Shown in pieces: positions 1-11,632 of a stretch of DNA of 64,000 bases (positions are counted from its first letter, which is position 1; every line of letters starts with the position of its first letter). This stretch comes from Phallus indusiatus (Eukaryota > Basidiomycota > Agaricomycetes > Phallales > Phallaceae), in assembly GCA_027605045.1 (NCBI GenBank), contig JAQFWX010000111.1, positions 47,682 through 111,681 on the forward strand. The letters run 5' to 3'. The translations under genes were made by a program, and so were the position numbers. The notes under the pieces are model-generated. The model was not told where the DNA came from. It saw only the letters and a program-made list of their open reading frames with translations, and did not search any database.

Positions 1-900
1 GACGAGTTGATCATAAAACTTTTTCGCGCGAAGCTTCCCGGTAGAAAAGGCTTCTGGGTACTGGTCTTCATTCCAACTTGAAGAGGTCTGACCGAGCTAT
101 ACAATATGGCATTTTCGGAACGGCAAGGCCGTGCCAGATCATCAGTGGTAATCTCATCCTAAAATCACCATCCTTTAGACCAGTTCGGCATTTGTGCGCA
201 ACACAAATATTGGATACATATTTAAATATCATTCTGGAGCTTGACAAGCCATCTCGGAAGTTTTTTTGCCATGAGCTACGTATCAAATTCGCAATGCATC
301 AGAAACCAGTGAGGGTTGTGGTTATGGCTTACCGGACCTTGGTAACTGTAAATCATCTTCCTAATTTGATCATCTTTCCGATTACATATGCGTCTACATA
401 ATAGGCGTGCTCGAAATCCTTACGAAGCTTTATTTTTCTCTCTTTTTTTTCAGTTTAGCAACGTTCAGTTGCCCAACAATTCGGTGTCGCGTTCTGATTT
501 ACACTGCAATCTCAATGCTTGGCCCTCCCTTCATCTTTCAATCATTGAAATAATTCATTGCATCCGTAACCTTACTAAGGCATTACCCCTTCCAAGCCAC
601 CGTTTTATAATAACCAAGGCGTCAGCTAGTCAACTAGTCAGCGGTAATCACAAACTTTCCTAAAACGTCAAACCACATAGAGACAGTTCCGAGACCAATC
701 GATTGATCAGATTTCTCTACGTATCAGAATTCATTACATAGAACTCCGACCAGCGCTGTTCTTTGGTTATATATAAAAGATGGTTCAAGCCATGAATGGC
801 TCATCAAGTTTTTTTTTTCTCTCAGTTCATTTCGTCTCCCTACCTTTGATCTTTTTTATTATCTTATATTCCTTTTATTTACACTTCATACATTCTCATA
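1..900. other. Upstream intergenic region of first ferritin-like gene
   Basis: I find no convincing gene here: the open frames are short, lack family resemblance and overlap each other. The last 130 bases look like a core promoter with a TATA element, followed by a pyrimidine-rich stretch before the ATG at 901. Confidence 0.5.
768..778 (+). promoter_or_regulatory. Probable TATA box of ferritin-like gene 1
   Basis: The sequence TATATATAAAA lies about 125 bases before the ATG at 901 and is followed by a CT-rich stretch (810-900), a common fungal transcription-start context. Assignment is by motif and position only. Confidence 0.5.
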
Positions 901-2256
901 ATGCGTTTTTCAACTCTTTACACTTTCGTTAGCGCTGCGCTTTTAGCTGCTGCTGGTCCAATTCCTCGCCAGACCCCACCAGTTGATCCAGGTTTAGGTA
1001 TAACTCTTAATTCTTCCAGGACTCGAGCGCTATTGATACCAATTCTGTTTTTTTAGCCTTCTTGACTATTCTTGAGTTTGGAGCAACGGGATTCTATCAG
1101 CAACTCGTTCAGACTTTCAATGGGAGCGATTTCCAGAATAGCGGATTCGCAGACGGGCAGGCCGTGTCGGATGTTATCAAGTAAGTATTACAACCTGTCC
1201 TACTAAGGGCCGACTCGGAGGTCTATGCTCATACTGTTTACTAGTGTTATTGCGGGTAGTGAGGCAAACCATTTCGCGGTGTGAGTCTTAAATCCCGTCA
1301 ATTATTTCAAATGCATTAGCTGACTACTGTCATAGACTTCAGGGGGTAAGTTCAATTTGTTGGATACTATAGATCCTTTTCTTAAGCTGAGTACAAATAG
1401 CTTTCCGGAGGCCCGCCACCAAACTGTACTCTTGACTTCAGTCCTGCCCTCGTTGATCCTGTAACTGCGCTCGCTACAGCACGTACTTTGGAATATGCAG
1501 CGATTGCTTCGGTAAGGTGTCCTGTTTTTAGGTACTTTTATTCTCTCTGATCTGATTGTACAATAGTACATCGGCGTGATAGCGAGCGAGCCTTCTGGAA
1601 ACAACTCTGAAATATTCTCCGAGATTATGGGCAATGAAGCACGACACGAGGGCTTTTTAGGCATGTTGCTGCAGGCGGATCCTTTCCCTCAGTCTTTCGA
1701 GATCGGTATGACGCCATCGGAAGTTTTGACGCAGCTTTTGCCGTTTAAACCCAGCTGCACCCCTGCACTTACTCTCGCGCGTATGTTTATCTCTTACATA
1801 TAAATTGGTAGCAAACTAAAGAAACCATATTTACGCAGCGAACCCACCTTTGACGATCACTAACAACGGCTCGTTCACTAACACTACGACTCTGACGTTT
1901 GATTTGAGCGGTACTTCGTGTGCAAATCAATCAGTGAGTTTTTTTTTTTTCGAAAAATGAAATCAGCGCTTACTATGGACTCCCTACAGAACACCTTCTG
2001 CCAACTTTTAACCAGTGATGATACACTTTCGGCAGCAATTCCGTCGCAGAACTGCTCGCTCGCTGGTCTTGATGGCGGTGTTTTGGTTTACGTTACGTCG
2101 GATAGCACTCAGATTTCCGCTGACCCACTTCAGCGCGGAAATATCACCAACCTCTGCGCTGGTCCGGCTGTGATCTTTGTTGACCCTCCCACATCTCCCC
2201 CTCTTGATGCCCTTCTGTTGCAGCCAGCTTTGACGAGCTCAAACTCCACTGCTTGA
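901..2256 (+). CDS. Secreted ferritin-like domain protein (Rds1-type), copy 1
   Basis: Begins with a signal peptide (MRFSTLYTFVSAALLAAAG), so it is probably secreted or wall-associated. The body matches the fungal ferritin-like family (Ferritin_2, named after stress protein Rds1). Four helices carry spaced acidic/His pairs: ILEFGATGFY, GSEANHFAVL, RTLEYAAIASY and NEARHEGFL, which would be the di-metal ligands of a ferritin fold. A beta-rich tail follows. At least six short introns are needed to keep frame, including a 10-base exon at 1336-1345 that joins EANHFAVL to QGLSGGPPPN. The stop is at 2254-2256. The gene is followed 770 bases later by a diverged paralogue on the same strand. The biological substrate is not known for this family; a role in stress or nutrient limitation is inferred from Rds1 only. 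Confidence 0.85.
1336..1345 (+). other. 10-base coding microexon in ferritin-like gene 1
   Basis: Flanked by CATAG and GTAAG. It restores frame between EANHFAV and GLSGG. The paralogue downstream has a 7-base exon at the matching point, which supports both. Confidence 0.6.
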
Positions 2257-3023
2257 GCTTGATACATACCTAAAAACAACTAGGGCTGCTAGGAGAAGCG
2301 CTCGTGTAAAGTCTTTTTTTTAACAGAGATTTTGCGTTCTTTGTTCCCATTACATCCTTTGAAATGAGTTGGAAACAGTTTTGAAACCGTAATTGAGCTG
2401 CCATGAGGACTTGATCGATTCCTTTGTTTTGTCAAATCAATCCGTCATGTCCAATTGAAAGAAGAATGATTACGGAAACCGCAATGAACTTTATTCCCAA
2501 CCCCGAGCTCACCGTCGAGGGTGACCTTGAGAAGGAAAGAACAATATGTATAAATATTTCCCGACCTATTTTTTCTATCTTCGAGCTGTGGGCTCGATAC
2601 CGCTTACAGTTGCGACCATCAACCGATTTTCCAAAAATAGATTTAATGGCCTTATTTGGCATACTCAATATCAAGCGCGACCCATTCGAACGGATCCCAT
2701 CGCCCGGCGTGTGATTTCAGTCCTTATGGCAACGCACCGTGGATATGACTACATGTCTTGCGGTCGCAGTCGCAGAAAATATATAATGAGGAATCAGTGC
2801 CAGGATCCTTCCTTCCCACCTACCTTTCGGTTTTTTTCCTCACCTCCCCTCCTCAGGTCCCTTTTTTTATTCGATTCGGGCAGCGCCCCTTTCTCACTCT
2901 CTCACTCTCTCTTTCGACTTTGTCTTCATTTTTTTCTCTCTCTGTTCGGGTGTTCATCTCTTTATAAAGATTTTATAATACTCTCTTTATCTTCCGTTCA
3001 TTGCGCCTGACAAGTTCGACAAC
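2257..3023. other. Intergenic region between the two ferritin-like genes
   Basis: Contains the 3' region of copy 1 and the promoter of copy 2. From about 2810 to 3000 it is strongly pyrimidine-rich (CTCTCTCT and T tracts). A TATA-like TTTATAAAG occurs at 2961. No convincing coding content was seen. Confidence 0.5.
2961..2969 (+). promoter_or_regulatory. TATA-like element before ferritin-like gene 2
   Basis: TTTATAAAG lies about 60 bases before the ATG at 3024 and after a CT-rich tract. Motif and position only. Confidence 0.4.
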
Positions 3024-4576
3024 ATGCACGCATCACTCTTAGCTTGGGCATTGGTCTCTGTACCCATCTTGTCTTTGGCTGGTCCAATCAAGTACACTCG
3101 TGATACCAGCTCAACCGATGCGGCCAGTCTCACGGTCCTCCGTATGTACTTTGTTTTCCTGGTCTGGCGAGAGAAAGAAGAGCTGTAGCTAATATGAGAC
3201 TCGTTTTATAGAATTTGCTCAAGTATTGGAAAGCTTGGAGAATGAGTTTTACTCCCAGGCGCTTCAGACGTTCACCGATCAAGACTTTGTGAATGCTGGG
3301 TTTTCTGCAGCTTCAATCCCCACTCAGATAATCCAGTACGTCCCTTACATAGTATACATATATATTTGTCCTTCTGACTGGGGTCTTTTCCAGATCGATT
3401 TCGAATGACGAAGCGAGCCACTTGAAATTGTGCGTTCTCTTTTTTGATTATTTCGCTTTTGGTTCATAGTAGCTGAAAACGCACTTTTTACAGCTTAAAC
3501 GTGATTACACTTCCTTATCGAAAAAAAAAAAGAAATGTATTGATGTCTTATTTTAGTCAGGAATCTCAGCTCTCGGAGGGACGCCCTTGTCATGCACTTT
3601 CAACTTTGGATCCGCGTTAAACAGCGTTGCTGATATGCTTCCCGTTGCACGTCTCGTCGAGAATGTCGGAGTTGCCGCTGTAAATATACCTTCTCTCCTT
3701 CAACTTTCAAATTGCCAACTCAATAATGGTTATAGTACCTTGGTGGAACTGCACTTTTAACAGACCCCGATGTCCTCACCCAGGCAGGATCCATAGCAAC
3801 AATTGAATCTCGCCATCAGACATTGCTCAATATCATGTCTTCGACTGGTTCAGCCATTCCCCAGGCTTTTGACATAGTTTTATCTCCACCTGAGATCATT
3901 GCCATTGCCGGTGGATTCATTAGTGGCTGCGAGCTCCCCATCCAAGGTAAAATAACTCAAAATATCGTCCCGTCTTTTTTTCCCTTTTTGACTTATTTTC
4001 GTCTAAATAGCTAACAACGCTCTTACCATCACGAACACGGGAACACCCACGATTGGCACTCAATTGACTTTCAGCTTCAACAACATGCCTTCTGATACTA
4101 GCGTACGTTCTTTTATACTTGTATTCTCAACGTTTTCTCACAATAATATCTTACGTACAAAACAGAGCCTTTCCTGTCAAATGATGTTCGGTGGCCAAGT
4201 TACAGCGCTGGCACTACCCTACGACCAATGCATCGTCCCTGCAGGGATTAACGGTCCCGTGGCGATATACATCACCAAGGATGATAACCCATTAGCAACC
4301 AACGTCGTCGTCCGAGCACAAAGTGATGTTCTTGCTGGTCCAGCTATGGCTTTTATCGACTCCTCTCCTGAGGCTCTTGGCGATCTTGTTCGCCCGTCGT
4401 CGTCAAATCCCGCAGTCGTCACTAGCAACACCACTATCTCATCTTCCGCTGCGTCGTCTATTATTAACAGTTCAGGTTCGTCCAGTTCTATTGGTGGACC
4501 GAACTTGAGCACGGGGTCTTTCAACGGTGGGAATATTACTGTTGTTGGGTGGATGAATCTTCCTTCCAGCTCCTAA
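3024..4576 (+). CDS. Secreted ferritin-like domain protein (Rds1-type), copy 2
   Basis: A diverged tandem paralogue of the gene at 901-2256. The signal peptide is MHASLLAWALVSVPILSLAG. The same four helices appear: VLESLENEFY, NDEASHLKFL, VENVGVAAYLGG and IESRHQTLLN, keeping the acidic and His residues expected of the ferritin-like site. Cysteines in LSCTFNF and SGCELP match copy 1. Introns fall at the same places, including a tiny exon (3494-3500). The C-terminus is longer than copy 1 and ends in a Ser/Asn/Gly-rich tail (about residues 330-400) with several N-x-S/T sites, suggesting glycosylation. No GPI-type hydrophobic end is visible. Function inferred as for copy 1. Confidence 0.83.
3494..3500 (+). 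other. 7-base coding microexon in ferritin-like gene 2
   Basis: CTTAAAC is flanked by TTTACAG and GTGATT. It is the only way I can find to join SHLKF to SGISALGG in frame. It sits at the position of the 10-base exon in copy 1. Confidence 0.55.
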
Positions 4577-4867
4577 AAAGAAATGAGGAAAAATTGAGTA
4601 GATGCATTTGCTATGTTTCTTTTTGTTTTTTTTTTCTTCTTTTCTTTGTTCGTCTGAAGTTGTCGAGTACGGCTGTTAGAGATGACGTTCAAGAAAAATG
4701 AGAGACACTGTCCCCCATCCCCTTTGTTCTATTCTGTTTTTACATGGATCACAGTGGGAACGTTTACAAAGCATTCACGGCTAGGTATACACAGATGTGA
4801 GAGGAATAAATTAGGACACTGATATATAATTTCGTAAAAAAAGATTATGCTGGATGTGAAAAAAAAG

Positions 4868-6534
4868 TCAATCATCTGTATCGTCAGACGAGGTGTCGTC
4901 GTCATCATCATCATCGTCGCTACTATCTGTAAGGTCATCGTATGTTCAGTCCCACAGGGTTAAAAAAAAAATAAGACAGGAGACCTACCTGTGTTATTAT
5001 TAGCGCCATGACCAGCAATTTCATTCAAAGTATACGGTCGGCCATTAGCCGCTAGTTCAGCCTCGATAGGCACAAGAGGAACAGGCTCCAAATCATCTTC
5101 TTCATACTCGTTATCTTCTTCATCCTCGTTACTACCTTTACCCAAAACCGAATCTATCACATGAGCAAAAAGATCTTCATCGACTTCATCGAAGGCATCA
5201 CCATCATCGCCACTTTTACCAACTCCGCTTTGCATCACTTCAGGATCGGAATCGGACTCGTACTGAATATTAATAGCTGTACTTGATGGGGGTTGAAGTA
5301 AGTCTGAAGGTGTAGGTTGTGCATGACGGATGGGTGCCGATGTTGTTTGTGAAGTAGAAGAAGGGAGTGAAGGAAACGCCCACCCTGAGCTGACAGCGGT
5401 GTCGTTATTGTAAGTAGGCTCGACAGGACGAGAACGTTGACCGAACGATAGTTCTTCTTCTTCAGGATTCTCAACCACCAATTCATATTTCTCCTTCTCC
5501 TTTTCTTTCTCTTTCTCTTTCTCCTTCTCTTTCTCCTTCTCTTTGCCTTTCTTGGGAACTGCTGTGGCGGAAGTCTTAGGCTTTGGTTTAGCTTTTGGTT
5601 TGGGAGGAGCTTTCGGAGCTTTCGGAGCCTTGGGAGAAGCTTTGGCTGCTGCTGCCTTCCCTTTGGGCTGTGGCGCAATAACAGGCGGAGGTGGAGGTGG
5701 AGGTAATTGCTGCTCCACTTCAAGGGCCTCCATCTCTGATTCGACCTCTGCTTCACGCCTCTTTGGCACTTCATCCAGTAACTCTTCTAGATCAAAGTCA
5801 CCGTTATCCTTCTCTCCTTCAGCGTCCAGTTCATCCATCAATGCCTTCGTTAAATCGTCTGAATCATCTTCTTGTTGCTGTTGTTTATCAGGCGCTGACG
5901 CTTTGCCCTTGCGACTCGTAGCTGAAGTTGATGCTGAGCTCTGGCCATCAAATGTTAGATTGAGATTTGACTCTAATCGTTCCAGTTTTAATGTCTGTTT
6001 ATAAGAGGAAGAAAGAAAAAAAAATCAGCGAAATGTCTGGAAGGGGAGATCCAACACTTACTCGAGTTTCGGGATCCCATAGTAGAATACATTCCCAATC
6101 TTTAGAACGTTGCTCAGCTGCACTAAACCGATGTACGCCACCCTAAATAAATCAAAAATCGCTATGAAGGCGATTATTGCAAAACATGAGTGCCATTGGA
6201 ATCTACCTTTGTTCCTGGTCTTTCCAGCTCATAAGCATGTCCGTCTGCAGCTTTAGGTCTAAGTGATCCAAGACCTTCATTATCTATGGACTCGGGCTTG
6301 AATGAATCTAAATAATTAGAGAGAAATATATTAACGCATGTCCAACTCAAGCCGTAAAACTCCAAAATCCCAACAACAAAAACACGCACATCTCAGTGAG
6401 TAAAATTCTGGGTTAGGGTATTCTTTAGCGCGCTTTGTCGTTTTGCCATTGCGTTCGTTCCATGCGTTTATCAAAGATTGACCGATAGTGACTCCGTATC
6501 GGCCTGTGAGGTCTTCCAAATTGGTGACTGACAT
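4868..6534 (-). CDS. EAF: EAF-family RNA polymerase II elongation factor
   Basis: The N-terminal 120 residues match the ELL-associated factor (EAF) domain: FYSLRYSFKPESID, a central KDWECILLWDPETRTLKLE and a final RLESNLNL, the signature that binds ELL and stimulates elongation in the nucleus. The rest is disordered: an acidic D/E stretch, PPPPPPP, an A/K/P-rich block, an EKEKEK run and a C-terminal acidic end (SSDDDDDD). Introns reconstructed on the minus strand join LRYSFK, TKGGVHRF, PETRTLKLE and the last short exon, which begins at about 4929. An acidic disordered tail is usual for EAF proteins and acts in transactivation in the human homologues. The start at 6534 gives a complete domain. 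It lies 394 bases downstream of KRR1 on the same strand. Confidence 0.85.
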
Positions 6535-6928
6535 GGAGGTGATGGAGGAAAAGAAAGAAAGTAAGGTAGGGGTAAGTGAATGACAACGCCAGCCGGAGAT
6601 GGCAGGGTAAATTTGCTTCCGCCGGTATTCTACATTTTGGGACGCGATCGGACCGATGGAGTGCTATTTTTGGAAATATTGTGAAATTGTTTTGAGTCGG
6701 ATCTTTTGTTTCCGAACCGGGGCGAAACAAAGGCAGAGAGATATGCAATATTATTGTTATTGTACAGCATCGACATAAATTGGCAAAAGACCGCATTTTG
6801 AAGTTGACGAACTATGCGATGTTTCGCGGTGAGTGTGTACAATACGAGTACTTGGAGATACGCAGTCAATAAAATATCATGTAGAAATAGCACTACATCG
6901 ACAACAATAAAACAGGCACACTAGAATA
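6535..6928. other. Spacer between KRR1 and EAF
   Basis: Holds the 3' end of KRR1 and the promoter of EAF, both transcribed leftward. I see no gene; the short open frames here are not conserved-looking. Confidence 0.5.
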
Positions 6929-8581
<1,653 letters not shown>

Positions 8582-8751
8582 GGTTTGTTTGTTGAGAACA
8601 CTGCACTGTCGGCGGAAGGTTTTCAAAAATTTCCAGGTCCGCCAGCCGTTGCCGTATGGCTCGGTGGCGGTAACGTTAAACCTCCGCGTCCTCTATTCTA
8701 CTCTCAGTTTCTATATATCAACCTCATCCCAACATCTCTGAATACGCGAAA
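8582..8751. promoter_or_regulatory. Divergent promoter, KRR1 and NCBP3-like
   Basis: The two ATGs point away from each other across 170 bases, so both 5' leaders and both core promoters must fit here. CTATATATCA at 8711-8720 is a possible TATA element for the plus gene. Shared control is an inference from spacing. Confidence 0.5.
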
Positions 8752-10287
8752 ATGGACGAAGAAGTTGCATTTGCTGATCCTTTGTCGTATGCCGAAGACA
8801 TTCCGTACGAGAGTCAAGTAGACCTTGTAGCCACAACTGCCAAGTCCGACCGCCTGAAGGAACGTATTGGAAATCGAATATACTTAATAGAGGATGCCCT
8901 AACCAAAAAAGTAACTACTATAATATCAAAATTTTGAGATTTTCTGCTTATTTTTCGTGTTTTATAGAGAAGACGACTGGACGAGGAGATCCAAGAAGAC
9001 ATTGAAGAGCCTAACGAGTCAATGATTGAGGAAGACATGGCAGGTCGGGTTCATGCATTGCCCTTTTACGGGCTTTGGGAGTGATAGTATCATATTTGTA
9101 ATATTCATTCAGATCCAACGAAGCGTCCAAATGCCCTTCTTTTGCACGGACTAGCTATTTCACAGATGCCAACCCACAAGGTGTTCGCTTATGCCACACA
9201 TTTTGACGCACATCCTATTGGTGAATCAGCCTTCTAGACTTTCGTCATATTATCATGTTTTTTTACGATGCGTTTTGTTTAGGTTTAGAATGGGTAGACG
9301 ATCAGACGTGTGTTTTAGTATTTCCAAGTCGTAAAGCCGCGTTACATGCCTGGGAAGCTCTGCAACGACCTTCGACGTCAGCTTTAACACAAGAAGAACA
9401 GATGCAATTAGAAGATACCGATCAGTCGTTCTGCATTGCTCATGCTTTACCGTTGGCTTTATATCCAGTTGACGAGCGAATTAGCTCAGCTCTGGGTACG
9501 TCACCCTTTTTTTGTTCTTTCATGGGGCATGACTTGCTAACACGAGGCAATTATTCAATATTTAGGTAAATCAACGCCGGAAATATCCAAACAGCCAATT
9601 CAAATCCGTTGGGCTCTAAAAACCGATGTCAAAGAACGCGGAGCTCGCAATAAAAGCCAATTCTACAAACGATTCGGAGAAACTGCTGGAAAACCTACAA
9701 ATAAAATTCTTCCAGGCTATCAGCCAGATGACACAAGAGAAAGCTATCATCGTGAGCAAGTAGCTCAATTAGATGCGGAAATGGACACATTTCTGGGTGA
9801 TCGCGATAATGAAAGAGATTCTCTGAGAGATCGGATTGGGAATAAAAAGAGACTTGACCCCGACGAGCAGAAACGTCAGTTAGACGACGAATTGGATAGG
9901 TTTTTGGCTGGCGAGGGGGATGATGTCGATGCTGAGGAAAACGAAAACGGGATTCGAGATCGAGATCGACTTCCGTCTCTTTTGGAGAGGACAGGCAGAC
10001 GAAGATCGGCTTCACCGCCGCAAAGAAGAAACGCTTACAACAATAGACAGCAACAATCAGCTAGACGACAACGAAGGGGGGAACGTGGGGAAACGAGGGT
10101 TCACACGGATTCTGAGGGCAGATGGCTACATAATGCGGAAATTGCCCAAAGAAGACGGCGATTGGAATACAATAATGATAGTGGGTTTGGAGGTAGGATG
10201 AGAGCATGGAGTGATGACGAGGAAGACACCTCGTCTAGACGGCCAGTAGCTAAAAAATCTCGAAAGATTGATTTAGACCTAGAATAG
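8752..10287 (+). CDS. NCBP3: Nuclear cap-binding protein subunit 3-like
   Basis: Matches the NCBP3 (C17orf85) family, which binds the mRNA cap with CBP80 and links to mRNA export. RRM-like core: RPNALLLHGLAISQM, FAYATHFDAHPIGLEWVDDQ, CVLVFPSRKAALHAWEAL. A second conserved block, IQIRWALKTDVKERGARN followed by SQFYKRFGE, is the characteristic motif after the RRM-like fold. The C-terminal half is charged, Arg/Asp/Glu-rich and disordered with RRSASPPQRR and RRPVAKKSRKIDLDL, a likely nuclear localisation signal. Four short introns split the N-terminal half and the last exon is long. The WVDD motif, the family's signature WLDD equivalent, is intact. It converges with the MTFP1-like gene across 245 bases. 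Confidence 0.85.
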
Positions 10288-10532
10288 CCCGACTACAGAG
10301 GGATAGGGGGTTCGAGTTGAAGTTTTTTCTTTTCTTTCTCTAGTCATATTCTGTCGTTCGAAGCCACTACTCCATTTGTTAGTTTAATATGCTGTTTATT
10401 CCATATGTTGATTTAAATTCGACCACGCGGGTTTTTCGCGTTTGAGATGGAAGGTTAAGAAAGCGATTTATGAATTCGAAGTATTAAATATCTTACTCTA
10501 GATATAAGGAAATCTTCTAATAAAGAGCAAAG

Positions 10533-11341
10533 CTATGTAGAAGTATTATTCTTTGATTCCGGCGAAGTGTGAGATATATTTGTCTGTTTTGACTGCGATT
10601 GGGCAAACTGTTCCTTGATCCAGTGAAATGAAATTTCTGTAGCATGTTCCACGGGTTTATCAAACAAATATGGAAGAATGGGAACAACTGCCAATCCGGT
10701 TAATGTGGGTCCCCATGCTTTGATTCGGGGATTCTTGACGTTTTTGTACAATTTTGTGGATTGTGCTACGACGGTGTGAATTGTGAGAGCGGGTAAACCC
10801 CTAGAGAAGTCTGTTATGAAACGAGAGACAAGGGGAAAAGGAATGGAAGATCATACATAGATGCTATGGCTTGGAAGGTCCCTCTTTCGACAGCCACTAG
10901 ACTCAATCTCGCCGGTTCGGAGAAGATAGACGATTCTAGCGGCGTCGGACCTTTCTTATGGGCTTTATATGTTTCATATGAAACATCTCTACGAAAATAT
11001 ACATTATTTCCATGAGCGTTTCTATATGAATTGAAAATTTTACCCTAGAAGATAGGCCCATGAGATACCGTATGCAGCTGTTACGATTCCTGGGTGAACA
11101 ACAGGTCGGAATGCTTCTCCGACGTCACTCGTCTATTCCACGATATTGATTAATGAGGCAAAAATACTTTCATTGTATCACAGGAAGTGGTGTAGCTCAC
11201 ATACGCAATATACCGCGTGGAAGCGCGGAGTGCCGTTCTTAGACGAGAAGCATAGGCCATATATCGTACATCACTATCTGTTGAGTCAACATTCTTATCC
11301 ACAATCGTATCGACCTTTGATTCATTCGAAGGCGAGGACAT
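10533..11341 (-). CDS. MTFP1: Mitochondrial fission process protein 1-like (MTP18)
   Basis: A small inner-membrane protein family with three or four hydrophobic segments. Minus-strand exons give RYIAYTSDVGEAFRPVVHPG, then VTAAYGISWAYLLGD, a linker with VERGTFQAIAS, GLPALTIHTVVAQSTKL and a final exon AWGPTLTGLAVVPILPYLFD followed by KPVEHATE. These align in order with human MTFP1 (YLGYANEVGEAFR; AAVVWLSYGVSSSYVLAD; FVWQALASVAIPGFTINR; GLLTIPIIIHPIDRSVD). The Gly-Glu-Ala-Phe-Arg motif is intact. About 195 residues, close to the family's size with a slightly longer N-terminus. The fission role is known from animals; here it is inferred. Confidence 0.82.
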
Positions 11342-11632
11342 CTAGAGCGATAGTTGAGCCTTTTTTTTCAGTTCCAATCCGGTCTGAAATATAAGAAAAC
11401 TTGGCAAATAAGCGTTAAATTGTGAAGTTAACAACATACCTGGGTATACAACCGAGAAGACAACCAAGATAGTATTAGGAGAGACAGAAAGTCTTCAAAG
11501 GTTGAGGACACAAACGATCCAAGTCTTTGAACTTGGCGCTTGGCTTGGATCGGACCTGAAGATGACGTTTGTGCCCCGGCTAACCCTGTCGTCCGAACTC
11601 AGCTTAGCGTGACAGTACTGAGTACAGCAACG

